NCBI RefSeq assembly: GCF_023242475.1
Contig: NZ_JALJFG010000030.1
Coordinates: 1-64,000 of the forward strand
Direction: 5' to 3'
DNA length: 64,000 nt
From: Pseudomonas sp. MWU15-20650
GTDB taxonomy: Bacteria; Pseudomonadota; Gammaproteobacteria; Pseudomonadales; Pseudomonadaceae
This document shows, in pieces, positions 43,705 through 53,206 of the stretch (within the stretch, counting starts at the first letter, position 1; the number at the start of each line of letters is the position of its first letter). Under the pieces are notes generated by a model. It made no database searches and was not told the origin of the DNA. It worked only from the letters and a program-made list of their open reading frames with translations. The position numbers and the translations under genes are program-made.

Positions 43705-45109
43705 GGCAGATTTTTAATTTTTCAAGCCGACGATAAAAAGCACTGCGGCTGAGCCCCAGGGATTCCGCAGCCTTTACCGCATTGCCGTCATACTGACGCA
43801 GGCGCTGTAACAGCAGGGTTTCTTCAGCTTCAGCCAGGGTGCACGCGTCGGTCAAACCTGACGCCACGTCAGCGACTGGGCGTGCGGCGCTATGGGATGA
43901 CACCGAGAACGGCAGGCAGAGGTCTTCCAGATCAATCACATTGGCGCGACACAACAAGACGGCACGTTCCAACAGGTGACTGAGCTCACGGATATTTCCA
44001 GGCCATGGATAATCAAGTAGCCCTTGACGGGCCTGCGGCGTTAACACCGGCAGGGACTTGTTGTACTTGCGCGCAAACCGTTTCAGGAAGCGCGCGGTCA
44101 ACGGCTCGATATCTTCCAGCCGTTCGCGAAGCGGCGGTAGCTGGATCTGAATCAGGTTCATGCGATACAGCAGGTCCTGACGGAACCGCCCCTCCGCCAC
44201 GGCCTTTTCCAGGTCGGAATTGGTGGCAGCGATGATCCGGCATTGAGTGGTCTGGGTCCGCGAGGAGCCGACGCGCTCAAATTGCCGCTCTTCCAGCACC
44301 CGTAGCAGTTTCACTTGCTGTGTCAGCGGCAGGTTGCCGATTTCATCGAGGAACAGCGTGCCTTTGTCCGCCAATTCAAATCGGCCGATACGGTTCTCCC
44401 GCGCGTCGGTGAAGGCACCTTTTACATGGCCAAACATCTCGCTTTCAAACAACTGCTCGTTAATGCAGCCCATGTTCACTTCGACAATGCTGTGTTCGGC
44501 GCGTGAGGAAATCTGGTGGATATAACGTGCAAGCAGGCTTTTGCCAGTGCCGTTTTCGCCCAGGATCAGTACGCTGGTGTCGGTCACCGCCACCTGCTCC
44601 ACCAGGTTGACCAGGCGTTTCATCGCGGGCGAACGGACCACCCACTCGCTGTCCATATCGTCTTCAAGCGCCAATTTCAGCAGCTTGTTCTCTTCACGCA
44701 GACACGCACCTGAACGGCGCGCCTGGCTCAGGGTAATCTGCTGCTGGACGATGCTTAGCAAACGCTCGTTATCCCAAGGCTTTTGAATAAAATCGGCCGC
44801 GCCCGCACGCATGGCGTTGACGATAATGTCGACGCTCCCCCACCCCGTCATCGCGACGGCAGGCAAGCAATCATCGAACTTCTTCATCTCGGCCAGCAGC
44901 TGCAGGCCTTCCATGCCTGATGTGGTGTCTTTCTGGAAGTTCATGTCCATCAGCACCAGGTCAATAGGCTCTGCGGACAAATGGGCAAGCAGGCGATCAG
45001 CCTGGGTTTCCAAGGTCACGTCATACCCTTGCATACGCAACAGGATATCGAGGCTGGTCAGGATGCCCGCGTCATCATCTATAACAAGGATGTGTTTTTT
45101 ATCGTTCAT
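43697..45109 (-). CDS. sigma-54-dependent response regulator (NtrC family)
   Basis: 470 residues from ATG 45109. Receiver domain (1-120): LVIDDDAG, Asp in LVLMDMNF, Lys in FIQKPW. AAA+ domain (about 150-390): Walker A GENGTGKS, sigma-54 contact loop GAFTDA in place of the usual GAFTGA, Walker B GTLFLDEIG, LPPLRERLEDI. Fis-type HTH at the C-terminus (LRQYDGNAVKAAESLGLSRS). It activates sigma-54 promoters; two lie next to this operon's first gene and the AraC gene, so it probably controls its own operon. Confidence 0.93.
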   Translation of the reverse strand: MNDKKHILVIDDDAGILTSLDILLRMQGYDVTLETQADRLLAHLSAEPIDLVLMDMNFQKDTTSGMEGLQLLAEMKKFDDCLPAVAMTGWGSVDIIVNAMRAGAADFIQKPWDNERLLSIVQQQITLSQARRSGACLREENKLLKLALEDDMDSEWVVRSPAMKRLVNLVEQVAVTDTSVLILGENGTGKSLLARYIHQISSRAEHSIVEVNMGCINEQLFESEMFGHVKGAFTDARENRIGRFELADKGTLFLDEIGNLPLTQQVKLLRVLEERQFERVGSSRTQTTQCRIIAATNSDLEKAVAEGRFRQDLLYRMNLIQIQLPPLRERLEDIEPLTARFLKRFARKYNKSLPVLTPQARQGLLDYPWPGNIRELSHLLERAVLLCRANVIDLEDLCLPFSVSSHSAARPVADVASGLTDACTLAEAEETLLLQRLRQYDGNAVKAAESLGLSRSAFYRRLEKLKICHE

Positions 45110-45157
45110 TTTTAAGCATCCAGCTTGTACCGCCGTGCCCGAGAGCACGGCGATCGT

Positions 45158-47587
45158 TTATTCATAACGAATCGCGTCGGCGGGCGACATATGGGTTACC
45201 CGCCGGGAAGGAAGCCAGACGGCAAGCGCAACGACCAGCGAAATCATCAACGCCACCCCCCAGAACAGAAGCACAAAGGGTGTGTGCCCATTCCCCAGCA
45301 CACGCGTCAATTTGGGCGCGACGAAAAATGCCAGAGGCAAGCCGATGATAAGGCCGGTCAGCAACTGCTTGCCGCCCTGGATCATCAGCATACGTAACAA
45401 ACTATTCTCAGTGGCGCCCATGGCCATGCGCAAGCCGATTTCCTGGGTACGCTGGTTGATCAGGTTGCACATCACCGCATAAATGCCCGTTGCCGCCAGT
45501 ATCATCGCCACCAGGCCAAATAACATGAAAAGATTGGCGATAAAATGCAAACCAGCGGTATTGCGCGCCAGGCGTTCATCCAACGTCTGGAGCTGATTGA
45601 CGGAAAGGTTGCTGTCCACCTGGCGGAGTGCGTTGATCAAGGCGGGCCCGACCGTTTCAGGATGCTGAGCGCGCAGCACCACCATCAAGGTGGTGGCAGG
45701 TTGCTGCTCCAGGGAACGGTAGACCGTGGCACGGTGGCGGAATGCGCTGAACGGACGCCCATGAATGACGCTGGGCACTACGCCTACGACGGTGTACCAG
45801 CGCTGGTCATCGCTATCGCGAAAACGCAGGCGCTTGCCAATCACATCCCGCTCTTGGGGCCAGAACTGTTCGGCAAAGGACTGGCTGACGACGACCACCT
45901 GTTGCGAATCCTGCGTATCACCGTGGGCAAACTCCCTGCCCGCCGTAGGCGTAATCCCCATCGCCGACAAGCTGCCCGGCATGACCTGCACGTCATTGAC
46001 CATGGGATAGGACCAACGCTCGTTTCTGTTATTGGTCGACGAGTCGACGTCCACTTGGCGCGGTAGGGTGAACTGCCCTACGGCACTGGTGGTCAGGGCT
46101 GCGCTTTGAACGCCGGGAATCGCAGCGGCAGCATCCCGCAGGCGCTGGTAAAACAGGATGCGGCTCGCATCGTCAGGATAATTGTTAATGTTGAGGTGGA
46201 TTTGACCGGTCATGTAGTGGCGGGTGTCGACACCGTAATCCGCACGAGTGGCCTGGTAGACCAGGACCGCGAACAACGCACTGATGCACAGGATCGAGCA
46301 GGAAAGCCCCACTTCAAAAATCACCAGAGTGCGCGATACCCGACCTGCGCCACGGCTTTGCGCGCCACGAGTGCCATCACGTAGCACGTCGTTGAAATTG
46401 CCATGCACGATTTTCCAGGCCGGCAATGCGCTGGTCAGCACCGCCGTGATGATCACCAGGGCAAGGGCATTGAGGACCAACATGCTGTCGAGTGACAACT
46501 GCCACCAAAAAGGGATCTTATTGGGTACGAAACCAGGCAGTATCGTATTGGTTATCTCCAGCCCCCACGCGGCCAGCAGGACCGCCACGACACCGGACAG
46601 GGAACAGATAAACAAGCTTTCGAGCATCATTTGCAAGACCAGGCGCAGCGCAGGGGATCCAAGCGCCACGCGTATGGCGATCTCCTTGGAACGCTCGGTC
46701 GTTCTTGCCAACAATAGATTCCCGACATTACAGCACGCCAACAGCAGCACGAAACTCACGGCGGCCAACATGATAATAAAGATCGGCTTGGTCTCCTCCC
46801 CCATGAAGTTTTCCTGGAAGGTCAATGCCTGGACGGAAAGCCCTTTATTGCTCTCCGGATGCTCCAGTGCCAGCGCCTGCATCACTTGATTGAGATCGCG
46901 GTTCGCATCCTCAAGGGTCACGCCAGGCTTCAAGCGCGCATACACCGAAACCTCCGGAGCGCCTTTACGCACCAGGTATTTCGAAGGTTCAAGTTGTGAG
47001 GGCAGCCACAGGTCGTGGAAGAAGGGAAAGGCAAAACTCTGCGGCATGATGCCGACGATACGGGTATGTACACCGTTGATCCTGATATCGCGGCCAATGA
47101 GTTGCGCGTCCGCCGCAAAGTAGTTTTGCCACAGTGCGTAGCTGATCACTGCGACAGGCGGAGCGCCTGGCTGCACGTCTTCCTGGTTCAGCACCCGCCC
47201 TTGAAATGGCTGGACCGCCGCATAAGAGAACATCTGCGGGGTGTTTCTGATGGCCATGTAGGAAACTGCCTTGCTGCCATCACTGATATCCGCGCGTTCT
47301 GCGTAGAAATAGCCCACATCCTCAAGCTGGGTCGTACGCGCCTGGATATCGCTATAGTCCATGAAGTTCAGCCCAGAATCGCTCAGGCTCACGCCATTCA
47401 CCGTCGGATTGACCAGTACCATGCTTTTTCCGTCCTGATAGGGAAGCGGCGTGAACATAATGGTATTGATCACCGAGAACATATACAGGGTCAGTGCCAG
47501 TCCGCAGGACATGATCAGCACGGTCACAAACGTGAAGCCGGGGCTTTTCAGGAGTAAGCGCAGGGCATAGCGAATGTCAAAAAGCAT
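45158..47587 (-). CDS. ABC transporter permease, duplicated MacB/FtsX type
   Basis: 809 residues. One helix near 16-40, a periplasmic MacB_PCD domain (~40-250), three FtsX helices (about 270-400), a further helix near 425, a second periplasmic domain (~450-660) and a last FtsX three-helix block (about 690-800). This duplicated architecture resembles ADOP-type permeases. With the ATPase and HlyD subunit downstream in the genome but upstream in transcription, it forms a MacAB-like exporter, probably for the island's product. Confidence 0.88.
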   Translation of the reverse strand: MLFDIRYALRLLLKSPGFTFVTVLIMSCGLALTLYMFSVINTIMFTPLPYQDGKSMVLVNPTVNGVSLSDSGLNFMDYSDIQARTTQLEDVGYFYAERADISDGSKAVSYMAIRNTPQMFSYAAVQPFQGRVLNQEDVQPGAPPVAVISYALWQNYFAADAQLIGRDIRINGVHTRIVGIMPQSFAFPFFHDLWLPSQLEPSKYLVRKGAPEVSVYARLKPGVTLEDANRDLNQVMQALALEHPESNKGLSVQALTFQENFMGEETKPIFIIMLAAVSFVLLLACCNVGNLLLARTTERSKEIAIRVALGSPALRLVLQMMLESLFICSLSGVVAVLLAAWGLEITNTILPGFVPNKIPFWWQLSLDSMLVLNALALVIITAVLTSALPAWKIVHGNFNDVLRDGTRGAQSRGAGRVSRTLVIFEVGLSCSILCISALFAVLVYQATRADYGVDTRHYMTGQIHLNINNYPDDASRILFYQRLRDAAAAIPGVQSAALTTSAVGQFTLPRQVDVDSSTNNRNERWSYPMVNDVQVMPGSLSAMGITPTAGREFAHGDTQDSQQVVVVSQSFAEQFWPQERDVIGKRLRFRDSDDQRWYTVVGVVPSVIHGRPFSAFRHRATVYRSLEQQPATTLMVVLRAQHPETVGPALINALRQVDSNLSVNQLQTLDERLARNTAGLHFIANLFMLFGLVAMILAATGIYAVMCNLINQRTQEIGLRMAMGATENSLLRMLMIQGGKQLLTGLIIGLPLAFFVAPKLTRVLGNGHTPFVLLFWGVALMISLVVALAVWLPSRRVTHMSPADAIRYE

Positions 47588-47588
47588 C

Positions 47589-48308
47589 TTATGCTTCCTT
47601 CACCAGGGTCAGTGGCCGCGCTTGTTCTCCGTCGCCGACGACCTTGCCGTCAGACAGGACAATACTGCGCTGAGCACGCTCAGCCGAGCGAGGGTCATGG
47701 GTCACGATACAGATCGTGGCGCCTTCCTTATGCAAGTTATCGAGGATATTCAGCACCGCCTCGGCATTGTGCGAATCCAGGTTACCGGTGGGTTCGTCCG
47801 CGAGAAGAATGGCCGGATTGCCGACAATGGCCCGCGCCACCGCCACACGCTGCTGCTGCCCGCCGGAAAGTTGCGAAGGATAGTGGCGGCTGCGGTGGGA
47901 CATATTGACCTTGGCCAGGGCCTCCGCAACCCGCTGCTGTCGCTCAGGTTTGGAAATATCGCTGCGGTAGGTCAGTGGCAGCGCGACATTTTCTTCAATG
48001 GTCAGATCACTGATGAGATTGAACGATTGGAAAATGAAACCGATGTCTCGATTACGTACCTGCGCACGCTGCTTCTTGGAAATATTCTCGACATTGTGAC
48101 CCGCCAACTGATAAGTGCCGCTAGATGCCGTGTCCAACAGCCCCAGCACCGAGAGCAGCGTGGATTTCCCACACCCTGATGGCCCCGATATCGCCACATA
48201 CTCGCCCTTTGCAATACTGAGCGTGATCTTGCTGAGGGCATGGGTTTCTATTTCATCAGTCAGGAATATCTTATTAACGTCAGTCAGTTCTACCAAAGGT
48301 TCCATCAT
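47589..48308 (-). CDS. ABC transporter ATP-binding protein (MacB/LolD type)
   Basis: 239 residues. Walker A GPSGCGKSTLL, Q-loop region GFIFQSFNL, signature LSGGQQQRVAVARA, Walker B ILLADEPTGNLD and H-loop IVTHDPRS. It powers the adjacent FtsX-type permease. One base separates it from the permease gene. Confidence 0.95.
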   Translation of the reverse strand: MMEPLVELTDVNKIFLTDEIETHALSKITLSIAKGEYVAISGPSGCGKSTLLSVLGLLDTASSGTYQLAGHNVENISKKQRAQVRNRDIGFIFQSFNLISDLTIEENVALPLTYRSDISKPERQQRVAEALAKVNMSHRSRHYPSQLSGGQQQRVAVARAIVGNPAILLADEPTGNLDSHNAEAVLNILDNLHKEGATICIVTHDPRSAERAQRSIVLSDGKVVGDGEQARPLTLVKEA

Positions 48309-48351
48309 TACTGTCTCCAGGGCGTTGTTCCGTTAGCCGGCGCAGGCTTCA

Positions 48352-49602
48352 TCAGTTGGCAATCTCAATCTGATCGGCACCCTGCCAGGCGGTGCTGTCA
48401 CTGAGAATAATTTTGTCGCCAGCCTTGAGCCCGCTGGTGATCTGAATGTAGTCAGCAGAACCCTGCCCGAAATCCACTTTCATCTTGGTGGCTGAACGGT
48501 CTTTGTCATCCAGCCGGTAGAGCATAGAAGGCAAGTTATTCTGCGCGAACGGCGGGCGTTCGACATACAGCGAATTATTGATTTTCGTCACCGCGATCAA
48601 GCCGTCGACACTCAAATCAGGCCGCGCCTCCTGAGGCAACGGCTGATTGAACGTCACATCCACCTTGACCGTCCCGTTGGTCACCGCAGGATCAACCCTG
48701 GATAACACACCGGTAAACCGGCTGCGCCCGGTGTTGATCGTGACAGCCTGCCCAACCGCAAGGTCGCGTGACTGCAATTCGGGCACCTTGAGTTCCGCAT
48801 ACAGCTCTTTTTCTTTCGCAAGGCGGGCAATATCACTGCCTACCGTGACCCGCTGCCCGACCTGGACCTTCACATCCTGCAAGATGCCATCGATCGGCGA
48901 TTTGACCTTGAGCGAATCAACTTCCTGCTGACTCAAGGCAACCAGTGACTCCACTTTATTAAGGCGCATGAAGTTCGCCTTTTTATCCGCCTCGACGCTG
49001 AGCTTGAGTGTCTTTAAGCGCCGCTCTTCAAAGCCAACCTGTTGAGTGTACTGTTCGGTCAGGATGCGCGTGGTTTCATATTCCAGCCTTGGCACCGCCG
49101 CAATATATTTTTTCTGGGCGGCAAGGCGCAGTGTGGAGCCAAGCAAGCGGCTCTTGGCCTCCAGCATCAAGGCCTCTTGATTGAGGACCTTATTTTGCAA
49201 CTCGGCGTTTTTTGCCTCGGTTTCGGCCCGCAGGGCGTTCAGCTCCAGTTGGTTCTCCTGAAGCCGCTGTTCGAGTGTTGGGTTACTCATCACAACCAGC
49301 AACTCTCCCTTGCTGACTTTCATACCGGCCTTATAAATGACCGACTCCACCCGCGCGTCAACGTTTGCCGCCACCCAGTTGATGTCCCAGGGCAAAAGGA
49401 CTCCGTTGCCCCGGACCTCCACGGCGAAATCACCATACTTGACCTCAGCAACCGTGACGCTGCCGCGGGCCACCTGATAAGGCGAGAATCGGTAGTTATA
49501 AATAGCCAACAGCAGCACGAGTAAAAGGATGCCACCAGCAATGGCCTTACTGTGCTTTTTGAGTACTAACTTATTTCCCTGCTGCGGGATTGAGATATCC
49601 AT
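48352..49602 (-). CDS. HlyD/MacA-type periplasmic adaptor
   Basis: 416 residues from ATG 49602. One N-terminal membrane helix (GGILLLVLLLAIYNYRF), a lipoyl/barrel region, a long coiled coil (about 110-200) and a beta-barrel (VGQRVTVGSDIA). It links the ABC permease to an outer-membrane channel; none is encoded here, so a TolC-type protein must come from elsewhere. It is the first gene of the exporter-regulator-PPTase operon and has a sigma-54 promoter 35 bases upstream. Confidence 0.9.
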   Translation of the reverse strand: MDISIPQQGNKLVLKKHSKAIAGGILLLVLLLAIYNYRFSPYQVARGSVTVAEVKYGDFAVEVRGNGVLLPWDINWVAANVDARVESVIYKAGMKVSKGELLVVMSNPTLEQRLQENQLELNALRAETEAKNAELQNKVLNQEALMLEAKSRLLGSTLRLAAQKKYIAAVPRLEYETTRILTEQYTQQVGFEERRLKTLKLSVEADKKANFMRLNKVESLVALSQQEVDSLKVKSPIDGILQDVKVQVGQRVTVGSDIARLAKEKELYAELKVPELQSRDLAVGQAVTINTGRSRFTGVLSRVDPAVTNGTVKVDVTFNQPLPQEARPDLSVDGLIAVTKINNSLYVERPPFAQNNLPSMLYRLDDKDRSATKMKVDFGQGSADYIQITSGLKAGDKIILSDSTAWQGADQIEIAN

Positions 49603-49636
49603 TTTAATACCACCCTTAACAACGTAAATAACCACA

Positions 49637-49652
49637 AGCACACTTCATGCCA
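49637..49652 (-). promoter_or_regulatory. sigma-54 promoter for the HlyD-ABC-regulator operon
   Basis: Read on the minus strand, TGGCATGAAGTGTGCT matches TGGCACG-N4-TTGCW at the exact spacing with two mismatches. Start of transcription would be near 49626, about 24 bases before the HlyD start codon. Confidence 0.75.
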
Positions 49653-49813
49653 ACAAAACAAACAAACATAACCTATTGATATTAAACGAATAAAAATCAA
49701 CAACCTTCAAGAAATGTGAATGCCCGCGGCTGGCCGTCTCATTTCCGGAACGGCAGACAACCCAGCCTTACTTATTCAGCAGATGAGTACGGCTAAACCG
49801 CACAAAACACAAA

Positions 49814-49827
49814 TCCCAATAGTGGGA
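49814..49827. promoter_or_regulatory. candidate upstream activator site (TCCCA-N4-TGGGA)
   Basis: A perfect 5-bp inverted repeat lying about 120-175 bases from each of the two sigma-54 promoters, the usual distance for an NtrC-type enhancer. A single copy is seen. Confidence 0.35.
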
Positions 49828-49939
49828 CGCCAGAGAGTCGCCCACGAAAAAGCATTTCGAAAATGGGAGTTTATTTTCCCTAAATCGAGACAGGGTGAAA
49901 AACCAGTTAACAAACAGACACTTAAAACAGCGAGAAAAA

Positions 49940-49955
49940 TGGCATAGCAATTGCC
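49940..49955 (+). promoter_or_regulatory. sigma-54 promoter for the AraC-type gene
   Basis: TGGCATAGCAATTGCC matches TGGCACG-N4-TTGCW with exact GG/GC spacing and an intact TTGC. Transcription would start near 49966, about 64 bases before the AraC-type start codon. Confidence 0.8.
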
Positions 49956-50029
49956 TACTCATCAGCGAGTCAAACGCCAACACCAATAATAAAACGCCTC
50001 GCCATTGAGTGCTGCAGAACGGAGTCTGT

Positions 50030-50575
50030 ATGGGAGAACGTAAAATCTCGAACGCAGAGAAGACATTATTTACACAACATATAATGGACGACCTGCATAA
50101 ACGCCACCTGAACATCTATGGCAAACATGCACACACAGAAAAAGCCCTGTGCATTGTTCAGGTGATCAACTACATCGTGGAAAACATTTCAGAGGAGATT
50201 ACGTTGGAAGACCTTGAAAAAACCTGTGGTAAGTCGCGGTTCGATATCTGTCGAATGTTCAACTTGTTCTACAACGTGACACCGATCAAGTGGATGTGGA
50301 GGGTGCGGCTGGCGCTGGCAAAGGAGTTTATCCTTCTGGCACCGGAGTGGTCATTGACCGATATCAGCTACGCCTGCGGCTTTTCTTCCTTGCCACATTT
50401 CTCTCGAAGCTTCAGTAAAACCTATAATGAAACGCCGCTGAAACTCAAACAGTACGTAATGAGGTCGATCCGGCAGGAAGCCAAGAAAGAATCGTCTGAA
50501 TATGACTTCATCTTTGGCATGCAAAGAAATGATTTCTCGCGCAACATGCTGATCAACAACATCAACACACTATAA
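50030..50575 (+). CDS. small AraC-family regulator without a sensor domain
   Basis: 181 residues from ATG 50030 (CGGAG site). The central ~100 residues are an AraC double HTH: VNYIVENISEEITLEDLEKT, CRMFNLFYNVTPIKWMWRVR, LTDISYACGFSSLPHFSRSF and KTYNETPLKLK. There is no N-terminal ligand-binding domain. A sigma-54 promoter drives it, so it probably acts second in a cascade, after the NtrC-type regulator, to switch on the biosynthetic operons. That order is inference. Confidence 0.88.
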   Translation: MGERKISNAEKTLFTQHIMDDLHKRHLNIYGKHAHTEKALCIVQVINYIVENISEEITLEDLEKTCGKSRFDICRMFNLFYNVTPIKWMWRVRLALAKEFILLAPEWSLTDISYACGFSSLPHFSRSFSKTYNETPLKLKQYVMRSIRQEAKKESSEYDFIFGMQRNDFSRNMLINNINTL

Positions 50576-50808
50576 CTAATAAGAACCCACACTCAGCACG
50601 AACCTCAAGTCGCTCACACACTTATACGGCACGACACATCAGCGCAGCCATGCCGCTACAGCGTCCTGTTGCCAGACAACGGCATGAGCAGAAGCTGAGG
50701 CAGCCCTCCAACTTGCTGAAAAAGAGTGGTGAGTGCTTGAGGGGAAGGCAAAAAAACAGAAGTACGCTCGATGGGTTCAAAAACCACCGATTGGCAAAAA
50801 ACATAGAA

Positions 50809-51864
50809 TCAACGTCTTGAGACCTTCACCCTCATATTGATTTTTTTACGTAGGCGTAATGCAGGATCACCCAGCGCCACATAGTCATCCTGCGCCGTAT
50901 TATCCAGGAAAGCAGCAATACGCTTGAACACCGTGGCATCGCGCAACGCACCATTGTGCCCCTTGCCTTCGGTGACAATCAGTTTGCTTTTGCCCAGGAC
51001 ATGGTTAAGTACCATGGCATCTTCCAAATCGATACTCACGTCGCCCTTGTCATGCAAGATCAGTACAGGCTGCTTTATTTTTGCGATTAATTCCGGCCCG
51101 ATTTTATCGGGGTGTACGCCGTAACGCAGCTGGTAGAGCTTTTTCATCGACGTTGCAATATGCCGGGGCAGCTTATGACTGAGCACATAATTGTCCAGCA
51201 CTTCGCCGAAGCTGCAGGGGCTGCTGATCAAGATCATTCGCTTGAACGACAACCCCTGCAATGCTGCCATACAGCCTACCAACCCGCCGGATGAGTGTCC
51301 GACTACGACTGAGAAAGGACCGTATTGGCGCTCGATATCGATGACGGCCCTGGAGAGATCGTAAAAGGAGACCCCCTTGCCCGGGGACACCCCGTGTGCC
51401 GGCAGGTCAGGTGCAAAGACGGTGTATCCCTTCGCCTGCAAACGCTGGCCTAGGTGCCTGAGCATGATGCTTCGCCCATCCCAGCCATGCAGCAACAGTA
51501 CTTTCTCTGTTTGCGGTGCCGATTGAGGGTAGATAAACATTTTCACGAACGTGTGCCGCCAGGTGAGATTCTCCTGCCGGCACTGGCTGAGCAACATCAT
51601 CTCGGCGGGTTTATAGGGCAAGGGTCGGGTCTTTTCAAACAGGCGCAGTGCATACAGCGCTGACAGATAAGAGGACATCATGTCTAACGAATAGAGGTCG
51701 AACAGCCTGATTAAACGGCACACGCGCACATAGTGAGTCGTTGGCCTGACTCTGGCTTTCATTAACAAGGTAGGCCGCAGCCGCATCACCACCAGCACCC
51801 GCAGGTAATTCTGGTGGATCAGCGAAATGATCAGCAACAGGGGATAGATAACACTAAAGAACAT
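50809..51864 (-). CDS. membrane-anchored alpha/beta hydrolase
   Basis: 351 residues from ATG 51864. An N-terminal hydrophobic helix (FFSVIYPLLLIISLI) and a basic segment are followed by an alpha/beta hydrolase: VLLLHGWDGRSIML (oxyanion), VVVGHSSGGLVG (nucleophile Ser), ILHDKGDVSID (Asp) and TEGKGHNGAL (His). It is related to the hydrolase at 33945. It is the last gene of the second leftward operon, overlapping the MATE gene by 11 bases. Confidence 0.8.
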   Translation of the reverse strand: MFFSVIYPLLLIISLIHQNYLRVLVVMRLRPTLLMKARVRPTTHYVRVCRLIRLFDLYSLDMMSSYLSALYALRLFEKTRPLPYKPAEMMLLSQCRQENLTWRHTFVKMFIYPQSAPQTEKVLLLHGWDGRSIMLRHLGQRLQAKGYTVFAPDLPAHGVSPGKGVSFYDLSRAVIDIERQYGPFSVVVGHSSGGLVGCMAALQGLSFKRMILISSPCSFGEVLDNYVLSHKLPRHIATSMKKLYQLRYGVHPDKIGPELIAKIKQPVLILHDKGDVSIDLEDAMVLNHVLGKSKLIVTEGKGHNGALRDATVFKRIAAFLDNTAQDDYVALGDPALRLRKKINMRVKVSRR

Positions 51865-53206
51865 GCTCGTTCCCGATTTTTTTCGCCAGCCGCCAGTACT
51901 CATTGGCAAAGGCTAAAAAGTTAATCGTACTGAATGCAATGATGATGCTCAGGATCGCATTCACGTTGGAAAAACGATCCCAGCCGGCCAGTAAGACAAT
52001 CACCATGAGCAACTCTATGATTACCGTCAAAACCAATACACGGCGCGCCTGGTCCAGTTGTTCCAGCAAGGCTTGCAGAGAGGCCACAAACGCCGTGAGA
52101 AAGAATGTCGGTAATAACACCAGCATCATCTGGCTACTGGCGTCCCTGATGGCCCCATCCCCGGACAAAATGCCAATCAGCCTTTTTTCACCGAAGTAGA
52201 CCCCGACCGTGAGCACAAGATAAAGCCCGCCGATAAACATCAGCCCACGATGCAGGAGCCGTTTCAGTCCCTCACCGCTGCTGATGGTCAGACGCTGGTT
52301 TATCAGGATGGCGAGGGCTGAGCCGCAGGCCACTGCTGGAATGACGATGAACATCCTGATCTTGGTGATGATCAGGAACGCCGCGACATACTGTTCACCC
52401 AGCGTGCCAATCAGTGGAAACACCAGCAGCGAACTGAAAAACACCACCATGAACGATGCGAAGATCGGCAAGCCCACCTGCTGGAGCAGGCCTTTCAATC
52501 GCGCAATGAACGCTTGCGGTCGGTCATCCGGCTCCTGGCGGCCAACACGCCATACCAGCCAGGTGGCGACCGGGAGCAACAGGCCGGATGCCAAGGCATT
52601 GGCCAGGAGAATGGAATAGAAGCCCAGGCCGTAGACGTGGTAGCTGGTGTAGCAAATACCGGCGTTCAGGAGAATGTAGGCAATCACAAGGAACATGCTC
52701 GCCGCACTTTTACCCTGCCCTCGCAGAGCGCTGTTGCACATCTCTAGCTGAATGAACGGCAACATCGACAGGAAATAGAGAGGAAGCGCCTCTGGGTAAA
52801 AGCTCCCGCCGGATACAGGCAGCAGCTTTTCCAGCCAAGACGACGACAACGCAATTGCCCCACTCAACAAGGCAACCACCAGGATGCCCAGCAAGGATAA
52901 AAAGGTGGTTGCCCTCGATACTTTCTGTCTTGACCAAAGGTTCAAGGACCTGGCGCTGAACACCTGGTTGCTGATAGCCAGGCATTCGAGAATCGCCAGG
53001 AATAAAAAACTGAACGGCTGGATCATCGACAGCCAATAAATCGAGGTTGTCTCGGCGCCATGCCCCAAGATGGCGGTCTGGATGTTTTGCGAAAAAGACA
53101 CCGCGACGGCCACAACGATCATTGGCCATGCAAGCTTGAGCAGATCCACGATATCCCGGCCTGCCCCCTGGCGTTGCAACAGCACCAACCCCGGCGAAGT
53201 GCTCAC
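51854..53206 (-). CDS. MATE-family efflux transporter
   Basis: 450 residues with about 12 hydrophobic segments in two halves. The N-terminal LLKLAWPMIVVAVAVSFSQN is the typical first MATE helix. It would export the product or an intermediate by cation antiport. It overlaps the preceding gene by ATGA. The island thus carries two different exporters. Confidence 0.8.
   Translation of the reverse strand: MSTSPGLVLLQRQGAGRDIVDLLKLAWPMIVVAVAVSFSQNIQTAILGHGAETTSIYWLSMIQPFSFLFLAILECLAISNQVFSARSLNLWSRQKVSRATTFLSLLGILVVALLSGAIALSSSWLEKLLPVSGGSFYPEALPLYFLSMLPFIQLEMCNSALRGQGKSAASMFLVIAYILLNAGICYTSYHVYGLGFYSILLANALASGLLLPVATWLVWRVGRQEPDDRPQAFIARLKGLLQQVGLPIFASFMVVFFSSLLVFPLIGTLGEQYVAAFLIITKIRMFIVIPAVACGSALAILINQRLTISSGEGLKRLLHRGLMFIGGLYLVLTVGVYFGEKRLIGILSGDGAIRDASSQMMLVLLPTFFLTAFVASLQALLEQLDQARRVLVLTVIIELLMVIVLLAGWDRFSNVNAILSIIIAFSTINFLAFANEYWRLAKKIGNEHVL

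Larger units (their letters stand above)
49603..50029. other. 427-bp divergent regulatory region
   Basis: An AT-rich region between the leftward HlyD operon and the rightward AraC-type gene. It holds two outward-facing sigma-54 promoters and, between them, an inverted repeat that may bind the NtrC-type regulator. No gene was seen. Confidence 0.7.
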
